A stretch of DNA of 64,000 nucleotides from Paracoccus stylophorae. GTDB taxonomy: Bacteria; Pseudomonadota; Alphaproteobacteria; Rhodobacterales; Rhodobacteraceae. The stretch lies in the NCBI RefSeq assembly GCF_028553765.1, contig NZ_CP067134.1:2709001-2773000 (forward strand), given 5' to 3'. This document shows, piece by piece, positions 46,184-54,916 of the stretch (position 1 is the first letter of the stretch; each line of letters starts with the position of its first letter). The position numbers and the translations under genes were made by a program. The notes beneath the pieces were generated by a model that had not been told where the DNA came from, did not search any database, and was given only the letters and a program-made list of their open reading frames with translations.

Positions 46184-46558
46184 ATGACCCGACAATCGCT
46201 TTCGCTGATCGCCATGGCCGGCTTTCTTCTGGCCACACCGGCATTCGCGCAGGACACGATGTCCGAACCCGAGGCCGCGCCCGAACAGAACGCGATGGCC
46301 GAACAGGACGCCATGGCCGAACAGGACGCCGCCGAAACCTGGTTGCCCAGCCTGATGACCGAAACCCCGCAAGAGGGGTTCGATCTTGCCATCTCGATGG
46401 CGCGCCGGGCGGTCAAGACGACGCAGCCGGATGTCGACACGCTGAAGTTGCTGCGCCCGACCTATGCCGCCGACGCCACCGATCTGATCCAGGTGTCCGG
46501 CGTCGCGGCGACATGGTTCGCGACCATCGCCGCAGCCAACGAATACTGGCGCGACTAA
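46184..46558 (+). CDS. Small secreted protein of unknown function
   Basis: A 124-residue exported protein; the signal peptide ends near TPAFAQD. An acidic linker with two copies of MAEQDA is followed by a compact domain of about 80 residues (GFDLAISMARRAVKTTQPDV and WFATIAAANEYWRD). No family recognised. AGGAGG lies 8 bases before the ATG. An upstream TTTACC-17-TAGGCT (46072-46100) could be its promoter. Confidence 0.7.
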   Translation: MTRQSLSLIAMAGFLLATPAFAQDTMSEPEAAPEQNAMAEQDAMAEQDAAETWLPSLMTETPQEGFDLAISMARRAVKTTQPDVDTLKLLRPTYAADATDLIQVSGVAATWFATIAAANEYWRD

Positions 46559-46603
46559 GCGCCGTGCGGTCGCAGGCCACGCCTGCGGCCGACGCCAGCC
46601 CGG

Positions 46604-47035
46604 TCAGATATGGCGGGGAAACTCGATTTTCGGGCAGCGGTCCTGAATGACGGTGATGCCTGCGTCCCGCGCCTTCTGCGCCGCCGCATCGTCGCGCACC
46701 CCGATCTGGGTCCAGATCACCTGCAATTGCGGCAGATGCGCAAGCGCCTCGTCCACGACACCGGCGACGGCGTCGGACCGGCGGAAGATGTCGACCATCT
46801 GCACGCCCGCATCCTTCGGGATCGCGGCAAGGCTGGCATGGACCGGCTCGCCCAGGATCGTCTTGCCGGCATGTCCGGGATTGACCGGGATCACCTTGTA
46901 ACCCTGCGCCTGCAAGAACCGCGCGACGCCCCAACTGGGTCGCGCCTCATTCGGGGACAGGCCCACCACCGCGATCACGCGCGTCTCGCGCACGATGCGG
47001 GCGATGTCTTCGTCTTCGGTCAGATCAGGGTCCAT
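46604..47035 (-). CDS. CoA-binding domain protein (YccU type)
   Basis: A 143-residue single-domain Rossmann-fold protein with VIAVVGLSPNEARPSWGVA near the N-terminus and VIPVNPGHAGKTILGEPV next, as in the small CoA-binding family related to the N-domain of succinyl-CoA synthetase alpha. The cysteine near the end (QDRCPKIE) is conserved in the family. AAGGGGGG precedes the ATG. Physiological role not established. Confidence 0.85.
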   Translation of the reverse strand: MDPDLTEDEDIARIVRETRVIAVVGLSPNEARPSWGVARFLQAQGYKVIPVNPGHAGKTILGEPVHASLAAIPKDAGVQMVDIFRRSDAVAGVVDEALAHLPQLQVIWTQIGVRDDAAAQKARDAGITVIQDRCPKIEFPRHI

Positions 47036-47083
47036 TGTCCCCCCTTGCTTCGCCTTCGGGTCGCGAAAGACTGGCATATAAAA

Positions 47084-47114
47084 GGCGCCCGGTCCAGAAA
47101 TCTGGCCGGGCGCA
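47084..47114 (-). terminator. Intrinsic terminator downstream of the YHS gene
   Basis: On minus, an 8-bp G+C stem extended by a 4-bp inner stem and small bulge is followed by CTTTTATAT. It lies between the YHS gene and the CoA-binding gene and would end the YHS transcript. Confidence 0.7.
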
Positions 47115-47215
47115 AGTCGCGGAACGAGGGACAGTGATCCGAACATGACCGTTCCGGGGTCATGTTCTGATAGACAAATGTGCATCACGGGACGAAAGTT
47201 CCAGCCCTCTCGCGG

Positions 47216-47238
47216 TTTCGTGATTTCGAATCACGAAA
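47216..47238. repeat. Perfect 10-bp inverted repeat in the YHS 3' region
   Basis: Arms 47216-47225 and 47229-47238 with a TCG loop, 11 bases after the YHS stop codon on minus. No T-run follows it on minus. It could be an RNA hairpin protecting the 3' end or a protein-binding palindrome. Confidence 0.5.
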
Positions 47239-47248
47239 AACGGCGGAA

Positions 47249-47659
47249 CTAGCGGATCTTGCCCCAGATCCGCTTGGCCTGCGACAGGACATCCTTGGGC
47301 GCGGCCCGCATCTGCCGTTCCGCCGATTCCGAACGCAGCAGATACAACTTGCGGTCCAGAATGATGAAATGGCGCGGATCGCCCTTTTCCCGCCGGCCTT
47401 CTGACAAGGACACCGGACAAAGCCCGTTGAAGCCGGGCGCATAGGCGCGGGGATCGGCCTCAAACCGGGCGCGGTTATCCTCGGACGCGAAATGCCACAG
47501 CTTGCCTTTCCACATGGTGACGATATCGCTGCGGCCGGGGACGGGATGGCCGGCCCGCGCATAGGCGACCGCGTCAAAGCCGCCCAACGCCCAATCCTGC
47601 GCCGCCGCCGGCAGCGCGGGCACAATCAGAAGCAGCAGGGACAGAAGCAGCGGTTTCAT
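47249..47659 (-). CDS. YHS-domain secreted protein
   Basis: A 136-residue exported protein with a signal peptide (MKPLLLSLLLLIVPALPAAA). The mature part is a YHS-type domain: GGFDAVAYARAGHPVPG, then MWKGKLWHFASEDNRARFEADP and YAPGFNGLCPVSLSEG. Such domains occur in metal-handling proteins and are often periplasmic; the metal is not evident. The start agrees with the signal peptide. Monocistronic, with a terminator downstream at 47084-47114. Confidence 0.85.
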   Translation of the reverse strand: MKPLLLSLLLLIVPALPAAAQDWALGGFDAVAYARAGHPVPGRSDIVTMWKGKLWHFASEDNRARFEADPRAYAPGFNGLCPVSLSEGRREKGDPRHFIILDRKLYLLRSESAERQMRAAPKDVLSQAKRIWGKIR

Positions 47660-47746
47660 GGCGAATCGTCTTTGGGTGCCAGACTAGTTGGCAGGCATGG
47701 GACGGATTCTCAACGCAGGGATGCAACCTGTCGCAGGGATGTGAAC

Positions 47747-48550
47747 TCAGCCGCGCGACGCGGCATACAGCGCCACCGCCGCCGCGTTCGACACGTTCAG
47801 CGACCCGAAATCGGCGGCAAAGGGAATCCGCGCGATATGATCGCAGCTTTTCAGCGTCAGATCGCGCATCCCCGGCCCTTCGGCCCCCATGACCAGGCAA
47901 ATCGCCCGGCCGGACAGATCGGCCAGCAGATCGGGCAGGCTGTCGGTGCCGGTCCCGTCCAGCCCGATCAGGATGAAGCCCATGGATTTCAGCTGGCCAA
48001 GCGCCTCGGCCAGGTTCGGGACGCGCAGATAGGGCTGCCGTTCCAGCGCGCCCGAGGCGGTCTTGGCCAGCGCGCCGGTTTCGGGGGCCGAGTGCCGCGA
48101 GGGCGCGATCACCGCGCGCGCCCCGAACACCTCGGCCGAGCGCAGGACGGCGCCGACATTATGCGGATCGGTCACCCGGTCCAGCGCCACCAGCAGCGGA
48201 CGCACCTCGCCCGGCGCCTCGCGCAGCGCGACCTCGGATAGGCTGCCCCATTTCAGCGGCCGCACCTCCAGCGCGGCGCCCTGATGGACGCTGTCGGGGG
48301 CAAGCGGCACCTGTTTGCCGAAGACGCGCGGATCGGTGATCTCGGGGGTCATGCCGTGCAGATCGCCCAACCGGTCCAGCGCGTTGCGCGTCGCCACCAG
48401 CCGCAGTTTCTGACGCGCGGGATTGGCCAGCGCATCGCGCACGGCATGCAGCCCGAACAGCCACACCGTCTCGGCCTCGGCGGCGCGGCGGGCGCGTTCC
48501 TTGTCGATCACCCAGGCAGGCTTCTGGGGCTTGGCGGGTCTGTCGGCCAT
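47747..48550 (-). CDS. rlmB: 23S rRNA guanosine-2'-O-methyltransferase RlmB (TrmH/SpoU family)
   Basis: SPOUT methyltransferase of 267 residues that modifies a 23S rRNA ribose, acting with S-adenosylmethionine. An N-terminal L30e-like substrate domain (VWLFGLHAVRDALANP) precedes the knotted catalytic domain with DRVTDPHNVGAVLRSA (motif 1), VMGAEGPGM (motif 2) and IPFAADFGSLNVSNAAAV (motif 3). Close relatives act on tRNA; the N-terminal domain supports RlmB. A perfect 26-bp duplication lies just upstream (48563-48614), and tRNA-Tyr is divergent. Confidence 0.92.
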   Translation of the reverse strand: MADRPAKPQKPAWVIDKERARRAAEAETVWLFGLHAVRDALANPARQKLRLVATRNALDRLGDLHGMTPEITDPRVFGKQVPLAPDSVHQGAALEVRPLKWGSLSEVALREAPGEVRPLLVALDRVTDPHNVGAVLRSAEVFGARAVIAPSRHSAPETGALAKTASGALERQPYLRVPNLAEALGQLKSMGFILIGLDGTGTDSLPDLLADLSGRAICLVMGAEGPGMRDLTLKSCDHIARIPFAADFGSLNVSNAAAVALYAASRG

Positions 48551-48562
48551 CGCGGGTATCCT

Positions 48563-48614
48563 TCTGTCGCCCGTCTCTGTGCGCGCAATCTGTCGCCCGT
48601 CTCTGTGCGCGCAA
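48563..48614. repeat. Perfect tandem duplication of a 26-bp unit
   Basis: The unit (beginning TCTGTCGCCCGTCTCTGTGC) occurs twice in direct succession without a mismatch, in the leader region of rlmB between rlmB and the tRNA promoter. Perfect identity suggests a recent slippage event or assembly-independent strain variation. Confidence 0.85.
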
Positions 48615-48646
48615 TCCGGGCGCTGGCGCAACCCCCGGAAATCCGC

Positions 48647-48675
48647 TTGACGCCCCCGGACGGGGCGGCTAATCA
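48647..48675 (+). promoter_or_regulatory. tRNA-Tyr promoter
   Basis: TTGACG (48647-48652), a 17-base spacer and TAATCA (48670-48675) just upstream of the tRNA. It is one of the strongest sigma-70-like matches in the window. Confidence 0.65.
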
Positions 48676-48700
48676 CGCCCCCACGCCGACGGCGTTCGGC

Positions 48701-48784
48701 GGGCGACGTGCTGCAAGGTGCGGCAGCGGACTGTAACTCCGCCGGGGAGACCCATGCCTGGTTCGATTCCAGGGTCGCCCACCA
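48701..48784 (+). tRNA. tRNA-Tyr (anticodon GTA)
   Basis: An 84-base tRNA with encoded 3' CCA. The acceptor stem is 7 bp (GGGCGAC with GTCGCCC), the anticodon stem 5 bp (GCGGA with TCCGC) with loop CTGTAAC, so the anticodon is GTA at 48733-48735. A long variable arm (GGG-GAGA-CCC) makes it class II, as bacterial tRNA-Tyr should be, and the T arm is regular (CCTGG TTCGATT CCAGG). Position 8 reads G by simple counting and position 38 is C, both unusual; the D arm needs a G-T pair or a one-base shift to fold. Confidence 0.85.
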
Positions 48785-48876
48785 TTTCCCCAGACCAGTC
48801 GCCGACGCCTGCGCGGGCAGACCGCTGTCCGACGGCCGGCAAGATCGGCGGCGCGGCGAAGGGCAGAACAGGCGCG

Positions 48877-49905
48877 ATGACCGACGACTACACCCCCCGC
48901 CAGCCGCCCGAAGACGCCGCGCAACACCCGAACCTTCTGGTCGTGGCGCAGGCCGGACGGCTGGAATTCGAGGCGCTGATCCTGGCCGCCAGCCTGCGCC
49001 GTCATTCCCCCGACTGGACCGGCGATCTGTTCGTCGCCGAACCGCAACCGGACGGCGCGTGGCAGGGTCACGAGACCGCCATCGCCCCCGCGACCCGTGA
49101 CGCGCTTGAAGGGCTTGGGGCCCGGATCGTGCCCTTTACCGCCCGGCATTTCGGCGCATCCTATCCCTATGGCAACAAGATCGAGGCGCTGTTCGCCCTG
49201 CCCGCGGGCCAGCCGTTCCTGTTTCTGGACACCGACACGCTGATCCGCGGACCGCTGGACCGGGTCCGGTTCGATGTCGACCGTCCCTCGGCCTCGATGC
49301 GGCGTGAAGGGACGTGGCCGATCCCGCCGCTTTACGGGCCGGGCTATGGCGATATCTGGAAATCGCTTTATGACCGGTTCGGGCTGGATTTTGATACGTC
49401 GCTGGATCTGGGCCAGCCCGACGAGCATTGGGAACGCTATCTCTATTTTAACGCCGGCTGGTTCTTCGGCCCCGACCCCGCCGAGTTCGGGCGCCGTTTC
49501 CTGAACTGGGCCATCGCGATCCGCGACGAGCCGGGCGACGAACTGGCCTGCCAAAGCCTCGATCCGTGGCTGGATCAGGTCGTGCTGCCCCTGGTGATCC
49601 ATTCCTTTGGCGGCGGCCGGCCGGGGCCTGACCTTGCCGGGATGGACGGGGCGATCACCTGCCACTACCGCAACCTGCCGCTGCTTTACGCGCGCGAGGA
49701 CGACGCCGTGCTGGACGCGCTGGAAACTGCCGTCGCACCCAACCGCATCAAGAAGCGGCTGCGCGACTGGACCCCGGCGAAGAAACTGATCTATCAGGGC
49801 AAGGGCCGCGACAAGATCCGGCCGCTGTTCGACCGCGCGGCGCTGCCCGCCCGGGAACAGCCGATCCGCAACACGCTGAAGAACAAGGGCTGGTGGCTGG
49901 TCTAG
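48877..49905 (+). CDS. Glycosyltransferase-like protein
   Basis: A 342-residue cytoplasmic protein. The N-terminal half looks like a GT-A fold: NLLVVAQAGRLEFEALILAA, then a DxD motif at Asp118-Asp120 (FLFLDTDT) for metal and nucleotide-sugar binding, then YLYFNAGWFFG. The second half ends in a basic tail (RIKKRLRDWTPAKKLIYQ). The acceptor is unknown. There is no clear ribosome site before the ATG at 48877. Its stop overlaps the end of the convergent aldo-keto reductase by 4 bases. Confidence 0.72.
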   Translation: MTDDYTPRQPPEDAAQHPNLLVVAQAGRLEFEALILAASLRRHSPDWTGDLFVAEPQPDGAWQGHETAIAPATRDALEGLGARIVPFTARHFGASYPYGNKIEALFALPAGQPFLFLDTDTLIRGPLDRVRFDVDRPSASMRREGTWPIPPLYGPGYGDIWKSLYDRFGLDFDTSLDLGQPDEHWERYLYFNAGWFFGPDPAEFGRRFLNWAIAIRDEPGDELACQSLDPWLDQVVLPLVIHSFGGGRPGPDLAGMDGAITCHYRNLPLLYAREDDAVLDALETAVAPNRIKKRLRDWTPAKKLIYQGKGRDKIRPLFDRAALPAREQPIRNTLKNKGWWLV

Positions 49906-50951
49906 GACGCCCGCCCCTCGCCCGCGCCCTCGGACGATCCGGCCCACAGATTGACATCGCCCGCAGAAGACAGCTGGTCGATGCGCGTCAGTTCCTCCTG
50001 CGTGAAATCCAGATTGGTCAGCGCGCCGACGCAATCCTCCACCTGCGCGGGTCTGGATGCCCCGATCAGCGCGCTGGTCACGCGGCCATCGCGCAAGGCC
50101 CAGGCCAGCGCCATCTGCGCCAGCGACTGCCCGCGATTGACCGCCAGATCGTTCAGATCCCTCAGCCGGCCGATCATGTCGTCGCTCAGCCAGCCTGTGG
50201 ACAGCGACTTGTCCTGCGCCGCCCGGCTGTTCTGCGGGATGCCGTTCAGATATTTCGCGGTCAGCATCCCCTGCGCCAGCGGCGTGAAGACAATGCTGCC
50301 GATGCCCAGATCGTCCAGCGTGTCCAGCAGCCCGTCCTTCTCGATCCAGCGGTTCAGCATGTTGTAACTGGGCTGGTGGATCAGGCAGGGCGTGCCCAGA
50401 TCGCGCAGGATCGCCGCCGCCTCGGCGGTGCGCTGACGGTTATAGCTTGAGATGCCCACATACAGCGCCCGCCCCGACCGCACGATATGGTCCAGCGCGC
50501 CCATCGTCTCCTCCAGCGGCGTATCGGGATCGAACCGGTGCGAATAGAAGATATCGACGTAATCCAGCCCCAACCGCCGCAGCGACTGGTCGCAGGACGC
50601 GATCAGGTATTTGCGGCTGCCCCATTCGCCATAGGGGCCGGGCCACATGTCGTATCCGGCCTTGCTGCTGACGATCAGCTGGTCGCGCAGCCCGGCCAAA
50701 TCGGTCCGCAGCAGCTGGCCGAACGCCTGTTCGGCGCTGCCGGCGGGCGGGCCGTAATTATTGGCCAGATCGAAATGGGTGATGCCCAGATCGAACGCGG
50801 TGCGGCAGATCCGGCGCTTGACCTCATAGGGGGTGTCGTCGCCGAAATTGTGCCACAGCCCCAGGCTGATCGCGGGCAGCTTCAGCCCGGATCGTCCGCA
50901 ACGGCGATAGATCATCCGCTGATGGCGGTCGTCGGCCGGCTGATAGGTCAT
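49902..50951 (-). CDS. mgrA: Aldo-keto reductase (L-glyceraldehyde 3-phosphate reductase type)
   Basis: NADPH-dependent aldehyde reductase of 349 residues. The catalytic tetrad region is readable: Asp in HFDLANNYG with Tyr, Lys in VSSKAGYDMWPGPYGEWGSRK, and His in IFYSHRFD. The WPGPYGEWGSRKYL stretch and length match the YghZ/Gpr branch, which detoxifies L-glyceraldehyde 3-phosphate and methylglyoxal. It starts on an ATGA overlap with the DUF3253 gene, making it the third gene of an ileS operon. Confidence 0.9.
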   Translation of the reverse strand: MTYQPADDRHQRMIYRRCGRSGLKLPAISLGLWHNFGDDTPYEVKRRICRTAFDLGITHFDLANNYGPPAGSAEQAFGQLLRTDLAGLRDQLIVSSKAGYDMWPGPYGEWGSRKYLIASCDQSLRRLGLDYVDIFYSHRFDPDTPLEETMGALDHIVRSGRALYVGISSYNRQRTAEAAAILRDLGTPCLIHQPSYNMLNRWIEKDGLLDTLDDLGIGSIVFTPLAQGMLTAKYLNGIPQNSRAAQDKSLSTGWLSDDMIGRLRDLNDLAVNRGQSLAQMALAWALRDGRVTSALIGASRPAQVEDCVGALTNLDFTQEELTRIDQLSSAGDVNLWAGSSEGAGEGRAS

Positions 50952-51211
50952 GTCTGTTCCTCGCTGTGCGTGCGGGCGTTCGGGCCAAGCCGGATCGGCC
51001 CGCTCGCGTCCTCGGCGACGTCCCTGCCCTTCTGCGTCACGCGGATCAGGCCCGCGCGCGCCAGCCCGAACGCCTGCGCCCGCAGGCGCGGCATCAGCAC
51101 GCGCCAGTCATCCGCCAGATCCCGCGCCACCCGACTGGGGCAGCAGGTCGTGCCGGGGCGCAGGCCCGCGACCCGCGCCAGGATCGCCCGGCGCAGGTTG
51201 TCATCGGTCAT
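50948..51211 (-). CDS. DUF3253 protein
   Basis: An 87-residue protein (MTDDNLRRAILARVAGLRPG, CCPSRVARDLADDWRVLMPR, GLIRVTQKGR) with the pattern of DUF3253, a small winged-helix-like family of unknown role. Its ATG overlaps the ileS stop and its stop overlaps the next start (both ATGA), so it is translated with its neighbours. It is possibly a DNA- or RNA-binding accessory (inference). Confidence 0.8.
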   Translation of the reverse strand: MTDDNLRRAILARVAGLRPGTTCCPSRVARDLADDWRVLMPRLRAQAFGLARAGLIRVTQKGRDVAEDASGPIRLGPNARTHSEEQT

Positions 51212-54200
51212 AGCCGGTCCAGAACCGAATCGCAGCGGGCGCAGACGCCCGGATGGTCGTGCGTGCCGACATCGGGCAGGATTTTCCAGCAACGCTGGCA
51301 CTTTTCGCCCTCGGCCAGTTCGAAGACCACGCCCAGCCCCGGTGCCTCGGCCATGCGGAACGCCTCGTTCGGGGCCGGATCGGCGGTCAGCGCCAGGTCC
51401 GAGACGATGCACATATCGGTGAAGTTCACCGATTTCAGCGCGTCCAGCGTCTCGGGGTTCTCGACATGCACGATGGGCGCGGCCTCAAGACTGGCGCCGA
51501 TGGTCTTGTCGGCGCGCTTGATTTCCAGCGCGGCGGTCACGACGCGGCGGGCACGGCGCACGTGATCCCATTTCGCCGCCAGGGGCTCGTTCAGCCAGTC
51601 GGCGGGCGTTGTCGGAAAGTCGTGCAGATGCACGCTGTCGGCTTCGGACGGAAAGCGCGACAGCCACACATCCTCCATCGTGAAAGGCAGGATCGGCGCC
51701 AGCCACGTCACCAGCCGGTGATAGAGGATGTCCATGACGGTCCGCACCGCCCGCCGCCGCGCACTGTCTGGCGCATCGCAATACAGCGCGTCCTTGCGGA
51801 TGTCGAAATAGAAGGCCGACAGATCGACGGTGCAGAACTGGAACAGCGTCTGGAACACGCCCTGGAAATCATAGGCGTCGTAACCCTTGCGCACCAGATG
51901 ATCCAGCTGCGCCAGCCGGTGCAGCAGCCATTGTTCCAGTTCGGGCATCTGGGCCGGTTCCAGCCGCTCGGCCTCGTCGAAGCCGGCCAGCGCGCCCAGA
52001 AGAAAGCGCAGCGTGTTGCGCAACCGGCGGTAGCTGTCGGCGGTGCCCTTCAGGATCTCTTTCCCGATGCGGCTGTCGGCGGTGTAATCCACCTGCGCCA
52101 CCCACAGGCGCAGGATATCGGCGCCGTATTGTTCGACCACCTCGGCGGGGACGATCGTGTTGCCAAGCGATTTGGACATCTTCATGCCCTTTTCGTCCAG
52201 CGTGAACCCGTGCGTCAGCACGCCCTTATAGGGCGCGCGCCCCTTGGTCGCGCTGGCCTGCAACAGCGAGGACTGGAACCAGCCGCGATGCTGGTCGGTG
52301 CCTTCCAGATACAGATCCGCGATGCCGTCGGGGCTGCCATCGGCGCGGTCGCGGATCACGAAGGCATGGGTCGAACCGGAATCGAACCATACATCCAGCA
52401 CGTCCATCACCTGATCGTAGTCGTCCGGATCGGCGATGCCCCCCAGCATCTCGCCCTTGAAGCCGTCGCGATACCACGCATCTGCGCCGTCACGTTCGAA
52501 GGCGGCGACGATGCGGTCGTTCACCCGCGCATCGCGCAGCAGGAAATCCGCGTCGTCGGGCCGTGCGCCGCGCCTGACGAAACAGGTCAGCGGCACGCCC
52601 CAGGCCCGCTGGCGCGACAGCACCCAATCGGGCCGGTTTTCGACCATCGCATGGATGCGGTTGCGCCCGGACTTCGGCGTCCAGCGCACCAGCCTGTCGA
52701 TCGAGGTCAGCGCGCGCGACCGGATCGTGTCGCCATATTCGCCCATGCCGTCGTCCAGGGGCTTGTCGATGGCCGCGAACCACTGCGCCGTGTTGCGATA
52801 GATCAGCGGCGCCTTGGACCGCCAGCTGTGGGGATAGCTGTGCTTGATCTTGCCCTTGGCCAGCAGCGCGCCGGCCCAGGCCAGGTTCTTGATGACGCTG
52901 ACATTGGCCGGCCCGTCCTTGCCGTCGGGCTGCACGATCGCCTCGCCGCCGAAGATCGGCAGATCGGCGCGATAGGTGCCGTCCGGCTCGACATTATAGG
53001 TCATGGGCAGGCCGTGTTTCAGGCCAAGCTGATAGTCGTCGTCGCCATGGCTGGGCGCGGTGTGCACGAACCCCGTCCCCGCCTCGTCGGTGACGTGATC
53101 GCCGGGCAGCATGGGGACGTCGTAATCCCATTCGCCCCGTGCGCCTTCGACGCCGCGCAGGGGATGGGCCAGCTTCATGTTTTCCAGCTCGAACGGTCGC
53201 ACAGAACGAATGCGTTCCCAATCCTCGATTTTCGCCGCGGCTTTCACACTGTCGGCCAATGCATCAGCCAGCAGTAATCGTTCACTCGGCTTCGCCGTCG
53301 AATTCGCCATGACCTCGCCGACCCGGTACAGACCGTACCCCGCATTGTTACCGTCCGCAGTGAATTGATCGGCGGCAATCTGCGGTGAGTATGCAACGCC
53401 TCGGTTCTGAGGAATTGTCCAAGGTGTCGTCGTCCAAATCACCACCGACACGTTTGTTGGCTCAAGTACATCAAGTGACGACGTAGTTAGCCGGTTGAGA
53501 TCCTCATCTCGCTCAACAGACGATGACAATCCGTCGAGATCGGCTAGTCCTTCGACCACCGGAAACCGCACCCAGATCGTGTGGCTGGTGTGATCGTGAT
53601 ATTCCACCTCGGCCTCGGCCAGGGCGGTCTTTTCCACCGGCGACCACATCACCGGCTTGCTGCCCTGATACAGGCTGCCGTTCATCAGCAGCTTCATGAA
53701 CTCGGCCGCGATCACCGCCTCGGCGTGATAGTTCATGGTCAGATAGGGATCGTCCCACTTGCCGGTGACGCCCAGACGCTTGAACTCGTCGCGCTGCACG
53801 TCGATCCAGTGATCGGCAAAGCGGCGGCATTCCTGCCGGAACTCGACGATGTCGACGGCATCCTTGTCCTGCCCCTTCTGGCGATACTGTTCCTCGATCT
53901 TCCATTCGATCGGCAGGCCGTGACAATCCCAGCCCGGAACATAGCGCGCGTCGCGGCCCATCATCTGCTGGCTGCGGACGATGAAATCCTTCAGCACCTT
54001 GTTCAGCGCGTGACCGATATGCAGATGGCCGTTCGCATAGGGCGGACCGTCATGCAGGATAAAGGGCGTGCGGCCCTGGCCACGCTCGCGCAGCGTGTCA
54101 TAGATGCCGATCCGCGCCCATCGGGCCAGCCATTCCGGCTCTCGCGCGGGCAGGCCGGCGCGCATCGGAAAATCGGTCTGCGGCAGGAAGACGGTGTCAC

Positions 54201-54237
54201 GGTAATCGGGGGTCTCGGCGCTTGCATCTGCGCTCAT
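51208..54237 (-). CDS. ileS: Isoleucyl-tRNA synthetase
   Basis: Charges tRNA-Ile, 1009 residues. HIGH is at 73-76 and KMSKS at 686-690; the bacterial C-terminal zinc finger CQRCWKIL ... CARCD is present. The editing domain contains TTPWTIPQN and DEAGTGFVHTAPSHG. Within it, residues about 230-345 (53220-53560) have visibly different composition: I count 60 G+C in 120 bases at 53401-53520 against 72 in 120 at 53581-53700, with codons rare elsewhere in the gene. That suggests a recombined segment; the frame and the core motifs remain intact. Confidence 0.95.
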   Translation of the reverse strand: MSADASAETPDYRDTVFLPQTDFPMRAGLPAREPEWLARWARIGIYDTLRERGQGRTPFILHDGPPYANGHLHIGHALNKVLKDFIVRSQQMMGRDARYVPGWDCHGLPIEWKIEEQYRQKGQDKDAVDIVEFRQECRRFADHWIDVQRDEFKRLGVTGKWDDPYLTMNYHAEAVIAAEFMKLLMNGSLYQGSKPVMWSPVEKTALAEAEVEYHDHTSHTIWVRFPVVEGLADLDGLSSSVERDEDLNRLTTSSLDVLEPTNVSVVIWTTTPWTIPQNRGVAYSPQIAADQFTADGNNAGYGLYRVGEVMANSTAKPSERLLLADALADSVKAAAKIEDWERIRSVRPFELENMKLAHPLRGVEGARGEWDYDVPMLPGDHVTDEAGTGFVHTAPSHGDDDYQLGLKHGLPMTYNVEPDGTYRADLPIFGGEAIVQPDGKDGPANVSVIKNLAWAGALLAKGKIKHSYPHSWRSKAPLIYRNTAQWFAAIDKPLDDGMGEYGDTIRSRALTSIDRLVRWTPKSGRNRIHAMVENRPDWVLSRQRAWGVPLTCFVRRGARPDDADFLLRDARVNDRIVAAFERDGADAWYRDGFKGEMLGGIADPDDYDQVMDVLDVWFDSGSTHAFVIRDRADGSPDGIADLYLEGTDQHRGWFQSSLLQASATKGRAPYKGVLTHGFTLDEKGMKMSKSLGNTIVPAEVVEQYGADILRLWVAQVDYTADSRIGKEILKGTADSYRRLRNTLRFLLGALAGFDEAERLEPAQMPELEQWLLHRLAQLDHLVRKGYDAYDFQGVFQTLFQFCTVDLSAFYFDIRKDALYCDAPDSARRRAVRTVMDILYHRLVTWLAPILPFTMEDVWLSRFPSEADSVHLHDFPTTPADWLNEPLAAKWDHVRRARRVVTAALEIKRADKTIGASLEAAPIVHVENPETLDALKSVNFTDMCIVSDLALTADPAPNEAFRMAEAPGLGVVFELAEGEKCQRCWKILPDVGTHDHPGVCARCDSVLDRL

Positions 54238-54490
54238 CGGGGCGTTCCTTCGTCAATCGTTCGGACAAGACTGACCCGGCGGCGCAGGTTCCTGCTACGC
54301 CACCGGGCTGCTAATTCGATGTCCGCACGCCGGAAATTCCATGCTGCTCTCTATAGGAAGCCGGCCAATCCGCTGCAAGCGCAACGCAAGGCCCACCCGG
54401 CGAATTATCGGCGCAGACGGCCTCTGGGGCGGTTCTGCGGCATCCCGTCGCCTTGCAACTTGCCGTGCAAAGCGGGACGCTTGCCGCGAC

Positions 54491-54892
54491 ATGCTTGCCA
54501 GATTCGACATCACGCCCGAACAGATCGACCGCGTCGTCGCGGTCTTCTACGCCGCCGTGCGCCGGCACGAGATTCTGGGCCCGGTCTTTGCGGCCCACGT
54601 CACCGACTGGTCCGAACACGAGGCCAAGATCGCCCGGTTCTGGAAACGTGCGATCCTGTATCAGCCCGGCTATGACGGCAATCCGATGCGCGCGCATCTG
54701 ATGGCGGGCGATGTGATGGCGTCGCATTTTCCCCACTGGCTGGCACTGTTCGACGAAACCCTGCGCCGGACGCTGAAGCCCGAACAGGCCGAGCGGTGGT
54801 CGGCCCTTGCCCACCGGATCGGTCGCGGCCTGCGCATGGGGATCGAGGATGCGCGCCCCGACATGGCCGCAGGCCCCCCGATCCTGCGCTGA
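54491..54892 (+). CDS. Group III truncated haemoglobin
   Basis: A 133-residue globin of the short 2-on-2 fold. Group III features are FYAAVRRHEILGPVFAAHV in the B/C helices, FWKRAILYQPGYDGNPMRAH and the later FPHWLALFDETL carrying the candidate proximal histidine. Group III members are linked to oxygen or nitric oxide chemistry in other bacteria. The ATG at 54491 matches the family start. The upstream region (54238-54490) shares sequence with the ileS leader and holds an inverted repeat TTGCA-8-TGCAA (54453-54470) of unknown role. Confidence 0.85.
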   Translation: MLARFDITPEQIDRVVAVFYAAVRRHEILGPVFAAHVTDWSEHEAKIARFWKRAILYQPGYDGNPMRAHLMAGDVMASHFPHWLALFDETLRRTLKPEQAERWSALAHRIGRGLRMGIEDARPDMAAGPPILR

Positions 54893-54916
54893 CAGGCGCG
54901 CCCCTAAGCCGCGCCG

